From positions 1,984,001-2,048,000 of the forward strand of contig JAZARR010000174.1 of NCBI GenBank assembly GCA_037389465.1: a stretch of 64,000 bases of DNA, given 5' to 3'. Both the position numbers and the translations under genes were made by a program. The notes under the pieces were generated by a model. It searched no databases. It saw only the letters and a program-made list of their open reading frames with translations, and had not been told where the DNA came from. Positions 48,176-59,062 of the stretch are shown here, piece after piece. Source of the stretch: Baylisascaris procyonis (lineage: Eukaryota; Nematoda; Chromadorea; Rhabditida; Ascarididae). Numbering within the stretch: the stretch's first letter is position 1; every line of letters starts with the position of its first letter.

Positions 48176-48392
48176 ACTGAACTATTCAGAAAAAGTTGAC
48201 GAATTGCAGCGGAAGTATTGCGGCTCTATCTTTAAAAAAAAACAGCTATCACCGAGTTGCTTATTCTTCGTTTTTCCGTTGTTAGTTCTCATATTATTTT
48301 CTTTTACGCTGTTGAGATATGCGAATGTTTTAGTATGTTTGCTAGAAGGTCCACAGTGTCTGCGTCACAAAGACCATTTTACCTGGTTTTAA
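48176..48392 (+). other. Out-of-frame coil plus hydrophobic segment after gene B
   Basis: In another frame, starting near the gene B stop, the DNA reads KDELNYSEKVDELQRKY, a Lys cluster, then FFVFPLLVLILFSFTLL, ending with a stop at 48392. SEKVDELQRKY resembles the in-frame EKKVDELTAKV. This could be a lost or alternatively expressed membrane tail, or chance. Confidence 0.3.
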
Positions 48393-50900
48393 TGGAATCG
48401 ATATGGCGGAAACCATAGGATGTTGAATTGAGACCTCGTGGGTTGTATTAATCTGATTTAATAAGAATATAGGATGGATGGATTCTGGAGCTCTTCCATT
48501 GAAGGCAAGAGCGGTGCATCACTTTTTGTTGCCATAGAGTGAACAGCATTGCCGTTATTATTCATTTAAATCCCCTCGAGCTGTGTTACTTCATTCATAG
48601 GTGCATTACAATCGAGTTGCTGCACCAACCTAACATTTGTCGAACTTAATTCTCCAATATAATTTCAAGTAGAGAGGCTTAATTCAAATAGACAATAACT
48701 GCTCTAAGACGAGTAGTTGGTAACAGCTGGTTATAAAAACGACACATTTCTAGTAAGGATGGGCGGATGTCTTTAAGCATGAGCGATGAAATTACTTTAC
48801 AGTCATTTGGCGGTGATATTTTGATTGCTATTCATATCAGAAATACGATCATGGAGACGCATTTACTGTAACAGTTAGAGAAGGATGAATAAATTTCTTA
48901 GACAAAATTCGCCAAACATTACTGATTCGCGAAATCACACTATAAGAGTACTTCTTAAGAAGGTTAACTGAATGGCAAAAAAGATTCTAGCAGTAAGTAT
49001 TTAATGGAAGGGAAGTGAGAAAGTAGATTTGGGCCTTACTAAAATTTCTTCGCAGGATATGCAAATTTTCCTTTTCGTGATATGCAAATTTTTTCTCATA
49101 GTATGCAAACTGAAGGCTTCTTTAAGCCAAATAATCGCATTCCTGTTGCACTGGTTGCTATAATTGGGTTGCATTGTGCGATAATAACTGCAATACTTTC
49201 AAGTGGTTTCGTGCAATGAAAGCTTCCTCTGGACTTCCAGTCTCGAACAATATAATTACTTAAATTAGTAATTTAATGTGGCGATCAATTTGAAATCGTC
49301 ACTAAGCAACATGCTAGGCAGAAAACGCAGACAACTCTAGAAAAGTGCAGTTGTAATGTCCCAGAACCTTATGCGCAATGGCTCAGTGGATAGAATATTC
49401 GACCAGCAAATTGATTTGTTCGGGTTCAACTCATGCTAAAAGCTGCTAGCCAACAAACGTGACGTCAAAACTGAACACTTTCTAACTGCTAATCAAATGC
49501 CGCAAAATCATTCGAGTCAAATGAATGTCGATTAAAGGTGATAAAGTTGCCACTAAGCTTACTCCTTTGATAACTGCGCAGAATGCGCCTAACGTAGCTC
49601 CTAATCTGGGTCCTATTATATTTTCTTAGCAAAACAACTAAGAATATGTGCCGTCAAGGCCGATGTTTAATAAAACTCAGCCCATCAGGCCAACCTTTAT
49701 AGCTACGCTGCAAAAGAATAATGCCTCAAATGCTTTCTTATTGGCCGATTGTTTGTATACTTTCAACATCAGAAACTTTTTTGTACACCACAAGGCCGGT
49801 TTTTTTTTTAACAAAATTGGCATGCGATTCTCTGACGCTTTTTTGTTAATGAAGATTACCGTAAATCGCGATGAAATTTGGTTTAAAAGACTAAGCTACG
49901 GTGTAGACCATTCGCATCAATTACTGGATTGGTTCTTGCGGTTCATCGATCGAGGCTTCCGAACGAACAGAAACGCATATATATGCGGGCACATGCAATG
50001 CCGTCGGACGTATTTTTCATACATTAAAATAAAAACAGCACATAAAAATGTGAAGGACACAGCGACGCAACCAACGACAAATCGGCCAATATCACCGCTC
50101 ATTTGATTGTTTCGGTTAAAAATGAAGTAATCGACCACCGTTAACATTTTTGAAAACCTATCGGCAACCACATTTCAATTCGCCATTAGTATCAGGCTAC
50201 GTTGCTTGCCGTACCTGTTCACTCTCTAATTGAACGTTTTGAGGTGTACGTTGTACAGCATCGGATACGCAGATGTTCTGTGATTAAGTAGTCGGATTCT
50301 CTCGACTGTGAACTAATTAACCATGTTTCGTTGGTCTTATCTATTTAACCCTGGGGCTGAATCTTGTTTTATATGGTAGTTGGCATTGCTTTCAACCAAA
50401 TATGATTCCATCCTAAACAATTCATAAAATGAGTCTTTCACCTATTCACATTAGTAAGCGTTACTGATAAACAAACTACGAAATAACTAATCAAATTGAG
50501 AAATTTTTGAGCAAGGCAAACAATAACTGAATCTTTTATTCCATTATGAAGGAGTTCAGTTTACAGATGGAATACACTTTTAAATTTCGAAATTACTATG
50601 GAAAATTTGAGTGTAATACTTGCAAGTATTTTCAGAAAACTTTCAAACAATACAAATAGGCATAAATAATGATCTGTGATTCGAAAAAAACACTCATTTT
50701 ATTAGAAAATCACTGAAATAAATTCCAAAACAAACTTTCATATTTTACAAAATTCAGTGATGAAATCGCTGAAATATTTAACGAAATTTGAGAAATAAGC
50801 AAATAAACAACTAAATTAAACATTTACAACAGTATTTTTTCAACATCTCATGATTAAAGAAAAACACACATTTGTGTTTTTCCCCTTTACTTCTTTACTT
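48393..50900. other. Gap between genes B and C
   Basis: No conserved gene. Contains octamer-type sites (49057-49110) and a tRNA-like element (49371-49437). A 152-codon frame at 49648-50106 has a segment (LLDWFLRFIDRGFRTNRNAY) that faintly resembles the PB1 helix-2 region of the neighbours. It lacks the other motifs and is not called. Confidence 0.4.
49371..49437 (+). other. tRNA-like element (tRNA pseudogene or SINE head)
   Basis: TGGCTCAGTGG at 49379-49389 is a perfect pol III A box (TGGCNNAGTGG). GGTTCAACTC at 49423-49432 is a degenerate B box (consensus GGTTCGANNCC). Their spacing, about 35 bases, is that of a tRNA gene. The T-stem does not pair well and no CCA-adjacent acceptor stem is evident, so it is not a functional tRNA call. 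Confidence 0.45.
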
Positions 50901-50947
50901 CAAAACCATAAATTAAAATAAGAAAACAACCGATAAAATCATCATAA

Positions 50948-51703
50948 TTATATGAGATCAGATAAATTAACGTCCTCAAAAACATTTTGACACTTCGGAC
51001 GAGTGAATTTCTTCCTATCTTCGAGTGTCCGCATTCGTCGCATTTCTCCACTAATTGGCAGCATTATTCCTCTCGGATTCGTCATTGCTGAACTCTTTTG
51101 CAATTCTGCACTTGAATATTCAAAAGGGTGATATTCCAGATCGAGGCATATCTCTGGACAATAACCGGAATTCATCTCTATAGTTGCCCATAGTGAATTA
51201 CAGTCATCAATAATTGTACGGCTACCATCTCTTTCAACAAATACAATCGATCTCCCGTTTGCTTTATATCCTAATTCGTGAAGTTTTGCGAGAAGCATAT
51301 CGAAAGCGTTCCCTTGCCTGTCAAGCTTCATAAGAAAACGTCGACACAGCTGGTTTTCTTTGAATCGAAAATAAACCAATCCTTGACGTCTATTTAATAA
51401 ACATTTTTCATGAGTAGGTGGCGTATAATATTCAAGTACAGCAGGTCCATCGCTGTTAAACGCTTCGCTCCCATCGAGCGCATCCCATAGTGAAATGTTA
51501 TCGTCAATAATAAAACGTGACCAGTCGGCGACGGTATCTTCACTTGCAGGCACCACATAGGTAAGTATCTTTCCATCAGCAAGGAATCCACGCTCTGCGA
51601 GTTTATTGAGTAAATTATTATAAGCGTCTTCATAAGAGGTGGTATGAAGGGTGAAACGATCGTAGAGATCATCGTGTTTCAACACGAATTCAACGCGCAC
51701 CAT
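50948..51703 (-). CDS. Gene C: tandem PB1-like protein with divergent tail
   Basis: Intronless, 251 residues from the Met at 51703 (MVRVEFVLKHDDL). The frame is open from 51766, but those codons overlap the region where transcription should begin (TATA at 51779-51772). A TTGGTTTCAG acceptor lies 11 bases before 51703, supporting this start. Domain 1, about 1-93: YDRFTLHT (arginine pair lost), LLNKLAERGFLADGK, and a loop lengthened by about six residues (EDTVADWSRFIIDDNISLW). Domain 2, about 108-194: LVYFRFKENQLCRRFLMKLD, LLAKLHELGYKANGR, ERDGSRTIIDDCNSLW. The C terminus differs from the paralogs: RRMRTLEDRKKFTRP then VFEDVNLSDLI, with no heptad coil. It is the only array member on the minus strand and is head-to-head with gene D. 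Confidence 0.75.
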   Translation of the reverse strand: MVRVEFVLKHDDLYDRFTLHTTSYEDAYNNLLNKLAERGFLADGKILTYVVPASEDTVADWSRFIIDDNISLWDALDGSEAFNSDGPAVLEYYTPPTHEKCLLNRRQGLVYFRFKENQLCRRFLMKLDRQGNAFDMLLAKLHELGYKANGRSIVFVERDGSRTIIDDCNSLWATIEMNSGYCPEICLDLEYHPFEYSSAELQKSSAMTNPRGIMLPISGEMRRMRTLEDRKKFTRPKCQNVFEDVNLSDLI

Positions 51704-51771
51704 CGTTGTTGAATCTGAAACCAATGCACGCCACCACCTCATCATAACGAACAGATAGATGCACATCGGAG

Positions 51772-51869
51772 TTTTTATAGTCGCGCCAATCGCGAGAAAA
51801 CATTATTGCACAATATTGCACAGCTTTACGCACGATGTTCGTGTTCGTACATGTTTAATGATGACGTCA
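51772..51869 (-). promoter_or_regulatory. Gene C promoter: TATA box, paired C/EBP-like sites, CRE
   Basis: TATAAAAA (minus strand, 51779-51772); two overlapping ATTGCACA-type sites at 51805-51822 reading GTGCAATATTGTGCAAT; and a perfect CRE, TGACGTCA, at 51862-51869. Confidence 0.65.
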
Positions 51870-51879
51870 CTGTATAGTT

Positions 51880-52770
51880 CTATATGTCGCTAAGCAGCGG
51901 AGGTTTTGATAGTCTCGAGGTTTATAATTCTACGGATATTCTTTGGGATGGGATATAAGTTTCGGGAGGAGAAGTTTAAAGTCCTTTCACGATGTCAAGG
52001 AGTGGATGTAGGCTGAGGTTGCATCTGATATGGTTTTCAAAAAGCTATAACTAGATGAAATTTGAGAGGTCACATACGTTGCAATTATCAAATTTCGTAA
52101 GCAAAAGTTCAGTAGTTCGTAAGTTCAAATTACCCTATAAACAGATAAACAGATCCACATGTACTTCTTACAAACAGGATATGGAGGGGGAGGGGAAGGG
52201 GAGAAAGAAATGCTCTGAAAAAGTCAACATTTCGGAGTGGACGTTTCCTTGTCCACTTATTTAAGGATGTCAGTGAATAAAACAAATGAACCTAAACTCT
52301 TGATAATATATTCAAAAATCCTATGCACGTTTCGCATCGCAACCGCTAGCAGCCGGATTTTATTTCCGCTTTGCATACCTCACATCGATGAAGCTTTTCA
52401 ACTTCCAATTCGATGTCGCATTCTTTAAAATGCGGAAACATTTGTCCATAGTAAATGAATAAATCAATTTAAAGACATAGTGTTGGTTATAAGGCACTCC
52501 GTCAAGAATGCTAATAATTTAACCATAAGAATCTCTGCGTCGCTTCATTGAAGTGGTGAAACCTGAACAGTTTACTCCCAACTTAATAGTATTTTTGCTT
52601 TCGTATAAAATGTGTACCGAATAAAACTTCAGTTTTGCAGCACTAAAATAAAAACCATTGCTTACTTCAAATGAAAGTAAACTATGAAATCACAACGATA
52701 AAACATTAAAGAATTTTTCACTTCTTCAAAGCGTGGTGAACAAAGCTCGAATCGCGTGTCGATCATCGCG
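51880..52770. other. Spacer between divergent genes C and D
   Basis: No gene recognised. Short plus-strand frames at 52055-52264 and 52237-52428 have no family features. Confidence 0.4.
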
Positions 52771-52771
52771 G

Positions 52772-52940
52772 CTGTCAATAAGAATTGGTTGCAAAATATT
52801 GCACAATAATGAACATGGTGCAGTGGTGAGTCAGCGTACACACGGCTCTCTACGCAACGCAGCATTGTGCAATTCAGCTTTTTTTTTGGCGACATCGTTA
52901 GCCGCTAATAAATAGGCATGAACGGCGCGTTGTCTTCAGT
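52772..52940 (+). promoter_or_regulatory. Gene D promoter: C/EBP-like and AP-1-like sites, TATA-like box
   Basis: CTGTCAATAAGAA at about 52772 (shared with gene E), ATTGCACAAT at 52798-52807, AP-1-like TGAGTCA at 52827-52833 followed by GCGTACACACGG, ATTGTGCAAT at 52864-52873, ATAAATAG at 52908-52915, and TTCAGTGA at 52935-52942. The last is either an initiator (28 bases after the TATA-like box) or a TCTTCAG trans-splice acceptor. Confidence 0.6.
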
Positions 52941-52989
52941 GAGCGTTGCAGTCGCCCCTTCTGATATCGCTTCACTTTTGTCTATTCAT

Positions 52990-53667
52990 ATGGCTTCGTT
53001 CAGATTCAATTTTAAGAATGGAGAATTTTACGAATCGTTCACGCTGTTCTTCGATCGAAAAGACGATTGCTACAAGATATTGATCGCTAAACTCGCTGAT
53101 TTTGGACATTCCGCGACTAGCAAAACCCTGGTCCATGTGGAGTATGACGGCAAACGTAACGCCATTAGAGACACCGCATCTCTTTGGAATATACTAGAGG
53201 ACGGCAAGTATATGAATGGCCCAAATTATGCCATTCCTATCGAGTTTTACGAACCCAGCGGAAGATCAGAGAACGGTGGGAACGGATTAGTGCGTTTCCG
53301 TTTCAAGGATGCCGAATGTTGTAGACGTTTCTCATTGAACCTGAAGAGAGAGGATGATGCCTACAAAATATTGGTGAATAAGCTGGATCAGCTTGGCTAT
53401 AAATCCAATGGACGATTGCTTCTGTGCACGGAAAACGACGGCAGCCGCACGATGATCGAAGATTGCGATTCTCTATGGACGCTTATTGAAGTGAATAGTA
53501 GTGGCGAATCTCATGCAACCCTCCAACTCGAATATTACAAACCCGAGAAGATGCCAGAGCAGAACTCAACGGGCGAGTCGAAACTTGAGGAAGATAAAGT
53601 TTCTAAATTGGAGCAAAATATGGAAAAACTTGTGGCTATAATTGAAAAGCTTGGTACCAAGATGTGA
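52990..53667 (+). CDS. Gene D: tandem PB1-like protein with coiled coil
   Basis: Intronless, 225 residues. The frame is open from an ATG at 52918, but that lies upstream of the predicted transcript start. The Met at 52990 begins the first domain and gives exactly the length of gene E. Domain 1, residues 1-87: MASFRFNFKNGEFYESFTLF (arginine pair replaced), CYKILIAKLADFGH, loop EYDGKRNAIRDTASLW. Domain 2, 99-182: VRFRFKDAECCRRFSLNLKR, AYKILVNKLDQLGYKSNGR, loop ENDGSRTMIEDCDSLW. Coiled coil about 198-221: KLEEDKVSKLEQNMEKLVAI. The second domain and coil are nearly identical in DNA to gene E while the first domains are only about two-thirds identical. An AATAAA at 54206-54211 may end the transcript. 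PB1 assignment is by motif pattern, not by search. Confidence 0.8.
   Translation: MASFRFNFKNGEFYESFTLFFDRKDDCYKILIAKLADFGHSATSKTLVHVEYDGKRNAIRDTASLWNILEDGKYMNGPNYAIPIEFYEPSGRSENGGNGLVRFRFKDAECCRRFSLNLKREDDAYKILVNKLDQLGYKSNGRLLLCTENDGSRTMIEDCDSLWTLIEVNSSGESHATLQLEYYKPEKMPEQNSTGESKLEEDKVSKLEQNMEKLVAIIEKLGTKM
53280..53650 (+). repeat. Segment nearly identical to gene E (conversion tract)
   Basis: From about 53317 to 53649 the sequence matches 59391-59723 with three substitutions that I could count in about 333 bases. Identity falls sharply upstream (first domain) and at the stop codon downstream. Confidence 0.85.
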
Positions 53668-54205
53668 ACCACATTTAGGCGCCGTCCATATACCTACTTC
53701 GAATTTCGAATTACGCTGGCATTTCCCTTGAACCTCCTTCTATTTCTACCCTAACTTGCGCATAAAAATTTCATTACTAAAATTCAGAGCTCGAAATTGA
53801 AAAAGGATTAGAAACTATAGACAGTGGAAAGTGAATAGCACGCCTGAAATTTTGAACACAAAGGAAAGTGGGATGGAGCACAAAGTTTTACGTTAATTTT
53901 CTCGACGTTCTCAATTGCGTTTCTGAATTTTTTTATATTACTGCGGAGAATATTGGATCGCTATTTTGCTTGTTCGGAGTTGTGTATTGCGATTTCCAAT
54001 CTCAAAACCATAAAATTAACGAATATTCCAAAATTTAAGTAGGTATTTGAATGTTTCAATGCGTTTGTGATGTGGATTTTAATTGAATTTCTTGCTGTCT
54101 TATAGCTACACATGAGCAAAGCAGTTATTTCTTATGTATATAAAGCAATTGCAATATTGTTGCATTTTATGTTCACCTATAATTGTTCATGTATAATTAA
54201 TATGA

Positions 54206-54211
54206 AATAAA
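54206..54211 (+). terminator. Possible gene D polyadenylation signal
   Basis: AATAAA about 540 bases after the gene D stop. Confidence 0.35.
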
Positions 54212-57200
54212 ATCACGCAGAAATATGCACAAAAGCTCTCCAACGGAACAATCTCAGGGAAGTGCGGAACAAAAAAATTTGAGAGTAACAAACTGTAGAA
54301 AGTGATGTTCGATTAAAATGTGCATTGGCGGACTCGAAGTGCAACTGACACTCAAATTTCAGAGTGAACAAACCTTCCTAGGAATGAATGTGTCGATGCA
54401 AACCGCTGTGATTCAGGAATGCACGTGATCTATTTGAATCCGATCATAACACAGTTCATGATAACAGAAGCTCATTTTGGAACATACTGATGAGAAAGGT
54501 TAATGGCAAACGAGTTTTCCCGTGTCATAAAAAGAATTTTTCCAAAAGTTTTTCCAGGTAAAAGTGCTTCAAAATATAAGAGACAAGAAATCGAGTGAGA
54601 AGTGTGAACAACATAAAATAGGGTGAAAAAGATGTAAACTTCTGGATAAGCCGGAAATCTTTGGTGTGCATCAGATTGTGAAACTTTAGGCCGCCCAGAG
54701 TAACTGATATTCGCGCTAAAGACCAAGTATGGCAACCTGTTTCGATTATCGTGCTTGATAAAACGAATGCTACCTGCTGCATTCATGCCACGCTGCAATA
54801 CATTTTGTCGCAAATGCAAAGACTCACTGACACGGTGCAATCTTGTTGGGTTGTATGTAACTGAAACGGCTGAAACAGACTTCACGTTAATGAACTGAAG
54901 GAGTAATGAGTTTTTCATTAGGAAGCGCTATGAAGTGATGCTGTTACGAGTGTCTGCATTTTCCTATTCCCAGTTTTGGCATTTTCCGATTATGAACGTT
55001 TATACTTCCTAGTGCGAACTGTTTTCTAAATGTAGAATTGGTTCCTACTTCTCTTCCCTGCTACCTATAAATGCCACCAAATGCCACTCTATGTGCCATC
55101 CATCCTTCACTGAAAGGCCGACCCACCAAACACATTAGGCAACTTCAGCTGCTTCTTGACAGTTGGAAACTTTTGCTGTTTTCGACACTTAGTGGATTAG
55201 GGCACCAACTGTTTAGGGTAATGAGAGATAGAGGCGACAAGCTGGCGTATACTATTGATTGTGTATGATCACCGTCTCCGTGCCGACAATCGGCTGACTC
55301 ACGAATAACCCTCAAGCCACAACCCACTTTACTGCAGTTGCTAGTACTCCCGTGCTCGTTGATGAACACTTCTGTTAGAAGCCGGGCGGGTTTCGTCGAA
55401 GTGCTGTTTTCCTCTGCACCGTCTAGAGATTTTCTCTTATATTAACTCGTCACTTCGCTCTTTGTGGCGAAAGGCAGCTTTTCGCGCTATGAGTAAATGC
55501 AGATTCAGTGGAGAGCGGTGAGAATTAGGCAGATTAGCTAAAAATAAAAAATTGTTCTGCAAACGTTTCGATTTCAAGTTGGTCTAAAAGGAGAATACTT
55601 GAGCGATAGGCCACATATTGTGACGTACTAAACTTACTGTAAGAAAAAACAACAATAACAACAACAGTAACAACAACAATAATAATAACAACGATAGCGA
55701 CAACATCAATGAACAAACATTTAATGCGCGAATAGTTCAAGCAACATTTACTGCTCAATTAAGCGATTGCCGAGTTCCAACAGTGGAATTTTACTGAAAC
55801 GCTTGAGGGTTTTAAGCTTCTGAATTTCAATTAGGAAATTTAACCTTAATCAAGGGATGGGAGTCGGACCTTAATTGCAGTTGTGAAATTGTTACATGCA
55901 AAGATGGTAATCCGCGCGAAAGCGTCACGCTGCCGCATCCCAGCATTTAATAACTTCCATTAAGGCTCGCTTTGTGTCACAGAGGATTACATTTTACAAG
56001 CACAAATAGAACTACTTTAAATAAATGAATGAACAAAGAAATAAGGAAATAAATTCAGCTGATATTCAATAAAGTAATATGCTTAAGCGTTTCGTAATAT
56101 TCGACCGACAAATATCGGCGGTCGCTCAATCGAACAATAAAGCTTCCCCTGAAGGAAAGATGCAATTTGAATTTAAGTACAATTCTGATGCTACCGAGGG
56201 CTGAAGAATCTGCACAATTAGGGTCGTTATATTCAGAGTGCCAAATTGAAACGCAAAGGTTGGCAATGTCCAACCGAATGAACAGTAAACGCTAACTTTT
56301 TAATGTACCAATGAAAGGGTCTAATATGCATATTTCTTTGTAGTTGTTGTCAGTATGATCGCTTTCACATAGTAAATAGTGAATACGTTATGAAATATGT
56401 GAAGTGATAGTATACACCATAATGAGCAATAAATATTTCTATAGCATGGAGTATAGATGTATGAAAGTTGCTTTATGCGAACGGTGCATCTAGTCACTTT
56501 TGAACATTTGCATGGAAAATTAACCAATTGTTTTTTCAGAACACAGTTAGATCAGTATGGCTGTTAAGCGACGGGTGGAATTGCTGCTACTGGTGTGGGC
56601 GATAAAAATGTTTCATACTCATCTATGTAGATAATCGGCGTTACTGTCGCTGGCCACAGACACTGCTAAAGATCAGAGGTTACTGCATCACCTCATATAT
56701 AACCTGTGAAGATCCAATTTTTCTTGAAATATCGAGTGGGATTCCAATTTCATGGGATCTCAAAAAATCCTCTTTTTCCACTATACGAGGAGGCGAATAT
56801 CGTAAATAAAACTGCTCAACGGCACTCTCTGAGCGTTTAAAGTTTTTCTTTCAGATGATCTGTATTGTTGAGGAGGTGAAATTTGTTTGATTACTCGTTC
56901 CTATTTGACATACTGAGTTTGCAAATCGCTCAACAATAGTACAGTTGCGATTCAAACACCGTTCATTTGTTTCATTCCAACTCACCTATGGGTAACGTTG
57001 TTCTCTCCTCTAACCGATAAAATTTTTATAGTGCAGTATTCATCTAATTCCGCACAACAAAAGTTTAATGGAACTTTTTTGAAACATTTCAACGAGGTTT
57101 ATGATCGAGTAAGGAGTCGAATTTATAAATTCAGAAATGAAGACTTTATTTCAGCTGTTTACCGGAATTCCTCCTCTTATTAGTGACGGAAGCAGAAGAT

Positions 57201-58760
57201 AGGGATGCCATGATGTATCGCCGTCGCTGATATTTCTTTAAATCGGCGTCGTGATCTCTCCTTCTCCTCCCCACCCCCCTCCCCTGTCAAAAACACTTTT
57301 TGTTCGTGAATTTTTTCAGCATCATTTTACAGGTTATTTGCCTGAAAGTATAAAACTTCCTCTTCAAAATTATTTACTCGTCGTCATTCTATTCAACCGA
57401 TTTTCTTCAAAACACACAGAAATACGTTTTGTTCACAATGGATTATTTCTTGACTTGCTGCAAATTCGCATTTACAAACTGCATTGTGGCGGCATCTTTG
57501 TGGTGTGCCTATGAGCCTTTGTTCATGTTTTTGTGTATGCATGTCTGCATGTGCATGTGTGCGTACGTGTGTGTAGTCATTGCAACTCGGAAACTACTGA
57601 TTTGCAGTTTAAAATTTGTCAGGTGCAATTTACGGAATAGAGTGACCCTTGCACCAACTTTCAAGTTTCTGACATAACACCGCCGAAAAACTTGTGTGCC
57701 CTAAAAATGCCCTGCAAGGTGTGCTTTTCAGCTTGTCTCATTGACGCACTTTGCAGTTTGTTTCCATCTCCTCCATGTTAAAATGGAGGCTATATCCCAC
57801 GAAAGTAGCGGAGAAGCATGTTAGAGGGTGCTGATGCAACATATGTCTTTGCAGTTTCGTTCATGCCATCAATGGGTTCCGAAGTTTACCAGAAATTAAC
57901 AAAATGTGCAAAATAATGGGATAAAATGCCATTCAGATGATCACGATCACGAATGACCACAGTAAAATATCGTGACAGCAAACTTCCACTTTACCAACTA
58001 GAGTAAAGAAGCAAGCGATTGGCCACAAAGTGCATGATAATGTTTAAAATTTTTTAGTCCATTCAAGCTGTTACAACTCTTTTAGAGGTTGGTGCATGAA
58101 TCAACATCTATGGGGTAGGTCACCTCACAAATTCAATGACTTGGGCATGTATCTTTTCGGAGTTGCAACCAGCGGATAGATCGACAAACATATACACGCT
58201 CGCAAACATATATACACACATATGAGGTTGTCATGATGCTTTTTGAAAGGCAATTTTGCAAGAGAGTATGAAACGTTATTGATATGCCCCTAGCTGAATT
58301 CACCTAGGTCTTAGACTGATGAAAGTACGTTGCACATAGGAACGGCAATATATCTGCAGTTTACTTATTTTTCTTTGTCTTTTCTCATTTTCAACATATT
58401 TATTCTATAATATTTTCAATACATACCATGTATGTTTCTTTATTTCTCAATAAAGCCATTCGTTTCGTTTCAATATATTTATTTGTATCTGCAATATATT
58501 TTTCCTTATCAAAATTGAGGCGATTTATGAGAGAAGTGATAAATAGGAGCGCAAGTAGTTCGGTGGCCAACTCAGTTGGTTATTGACCATTATTATCATG
58601 GCGCATTTAAAAAAAGCTTTTAACATAAATTTCTGACAAGGAATCCGATGAGCATCAGACCAACTTAGGATGAATAAGGTTCCACCATATTTCAGCATTT
58701 TTCAATATCCATGCAAATATCGATTTCCATATGTTCAAGCCACATTACACTGAGATTACG
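54212..58760. other. Gap between genes D and E
   Basis: 4.5 kb without a recognisable gene. A 148-codon minus-strand frame at 54472-54918 and plus-strand frames at 57251-57677 show no domain and look like chance. A CAA/TAA-rich simple repeat lies at 55647-55690. Confidence 0.4.
55647..55690. repeat. CAA/TAA-rich simple repeat
   Basis: Imperfect AAC/AAT trinucleotide run (ACAACAATAACAACAACAG-type units). Confidence 0.8.
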
Positions 58761-58782
58761 CGTCATTCTGTGCAGCTGTCAA

Positions 58783-59018
58783 TAAGAACGCAAAAAGTGA
58801 TTGCAAATTTTTGTGCAAATCGAAATTAGTGCAATGCCGACAACTCAGTACACACGGTTATCGTCGATTGCAAAACGTTGCATAATATTGAGAAGAGTGC
58901 AATGATGACTCAGTACACACAACTGTCGTCACGGCGTCCATTGTTGAATTCATTTTTTTCAGCTGGCACCTGAGACCGCTGCATACATAAACTGCGAGGG
59001 TGCTTTCTCTTCAGTGAA
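58783..59018 (+). promoter_or_regulatory. Gene E promoter: duplicated C/EBP-like plus AP-1-like module
   Basis: CTGTCAATAAGAA near 58783 (as in gene D), TTGTGCAAAT at 58811-58820, AACTCAGTACACACGG at 58842-58857, ATTGCAAAACGTTGCATAAT at 58867-58886, TGACTCAGTACACAC at 58906-58920, TATA-like CATACATAAA at 58982-58991, and TTCAGTGA at 59010-59017. The unit [TTGC..CAAT - ctcagtacacac] occurs twice. ATTTTTTTCAG near 58951-58961 and CTTCTCTTCAG at 59005-59014 are possible trans-splice acceptors. Confidence 0.6.
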
Positions 59019-59062
59019 CATCGCGAAAGCGTTGTCATATCGGTGTTCTCGATTCTTTTGAT

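Noticed and set aside
49648..50106. 152-codon plus-strand frame as a sixth PB1 paralog
   Set aside because: Only a short helix-like stretch resembles the family; the RRF strand and acidic loop are absent.
52918..52989. Upstream ATG extending gene D by 24 residues
   Set aside because: It lies between the TATA-like box and the predicted transcript start; the Met at 52990 gives the same length as gene E.
54472..54918. 148-codon minus-strand frame between genes D and E
   Set aside because: No domain, unusual composition and no supporting promoter or acceptor; likely chance.
57251..57677. Cys/Met-rich frames at 57.3-57.7 kb
   Set aside because: Translation of a TGCATG/TGTGTG-like simple-sequence region.
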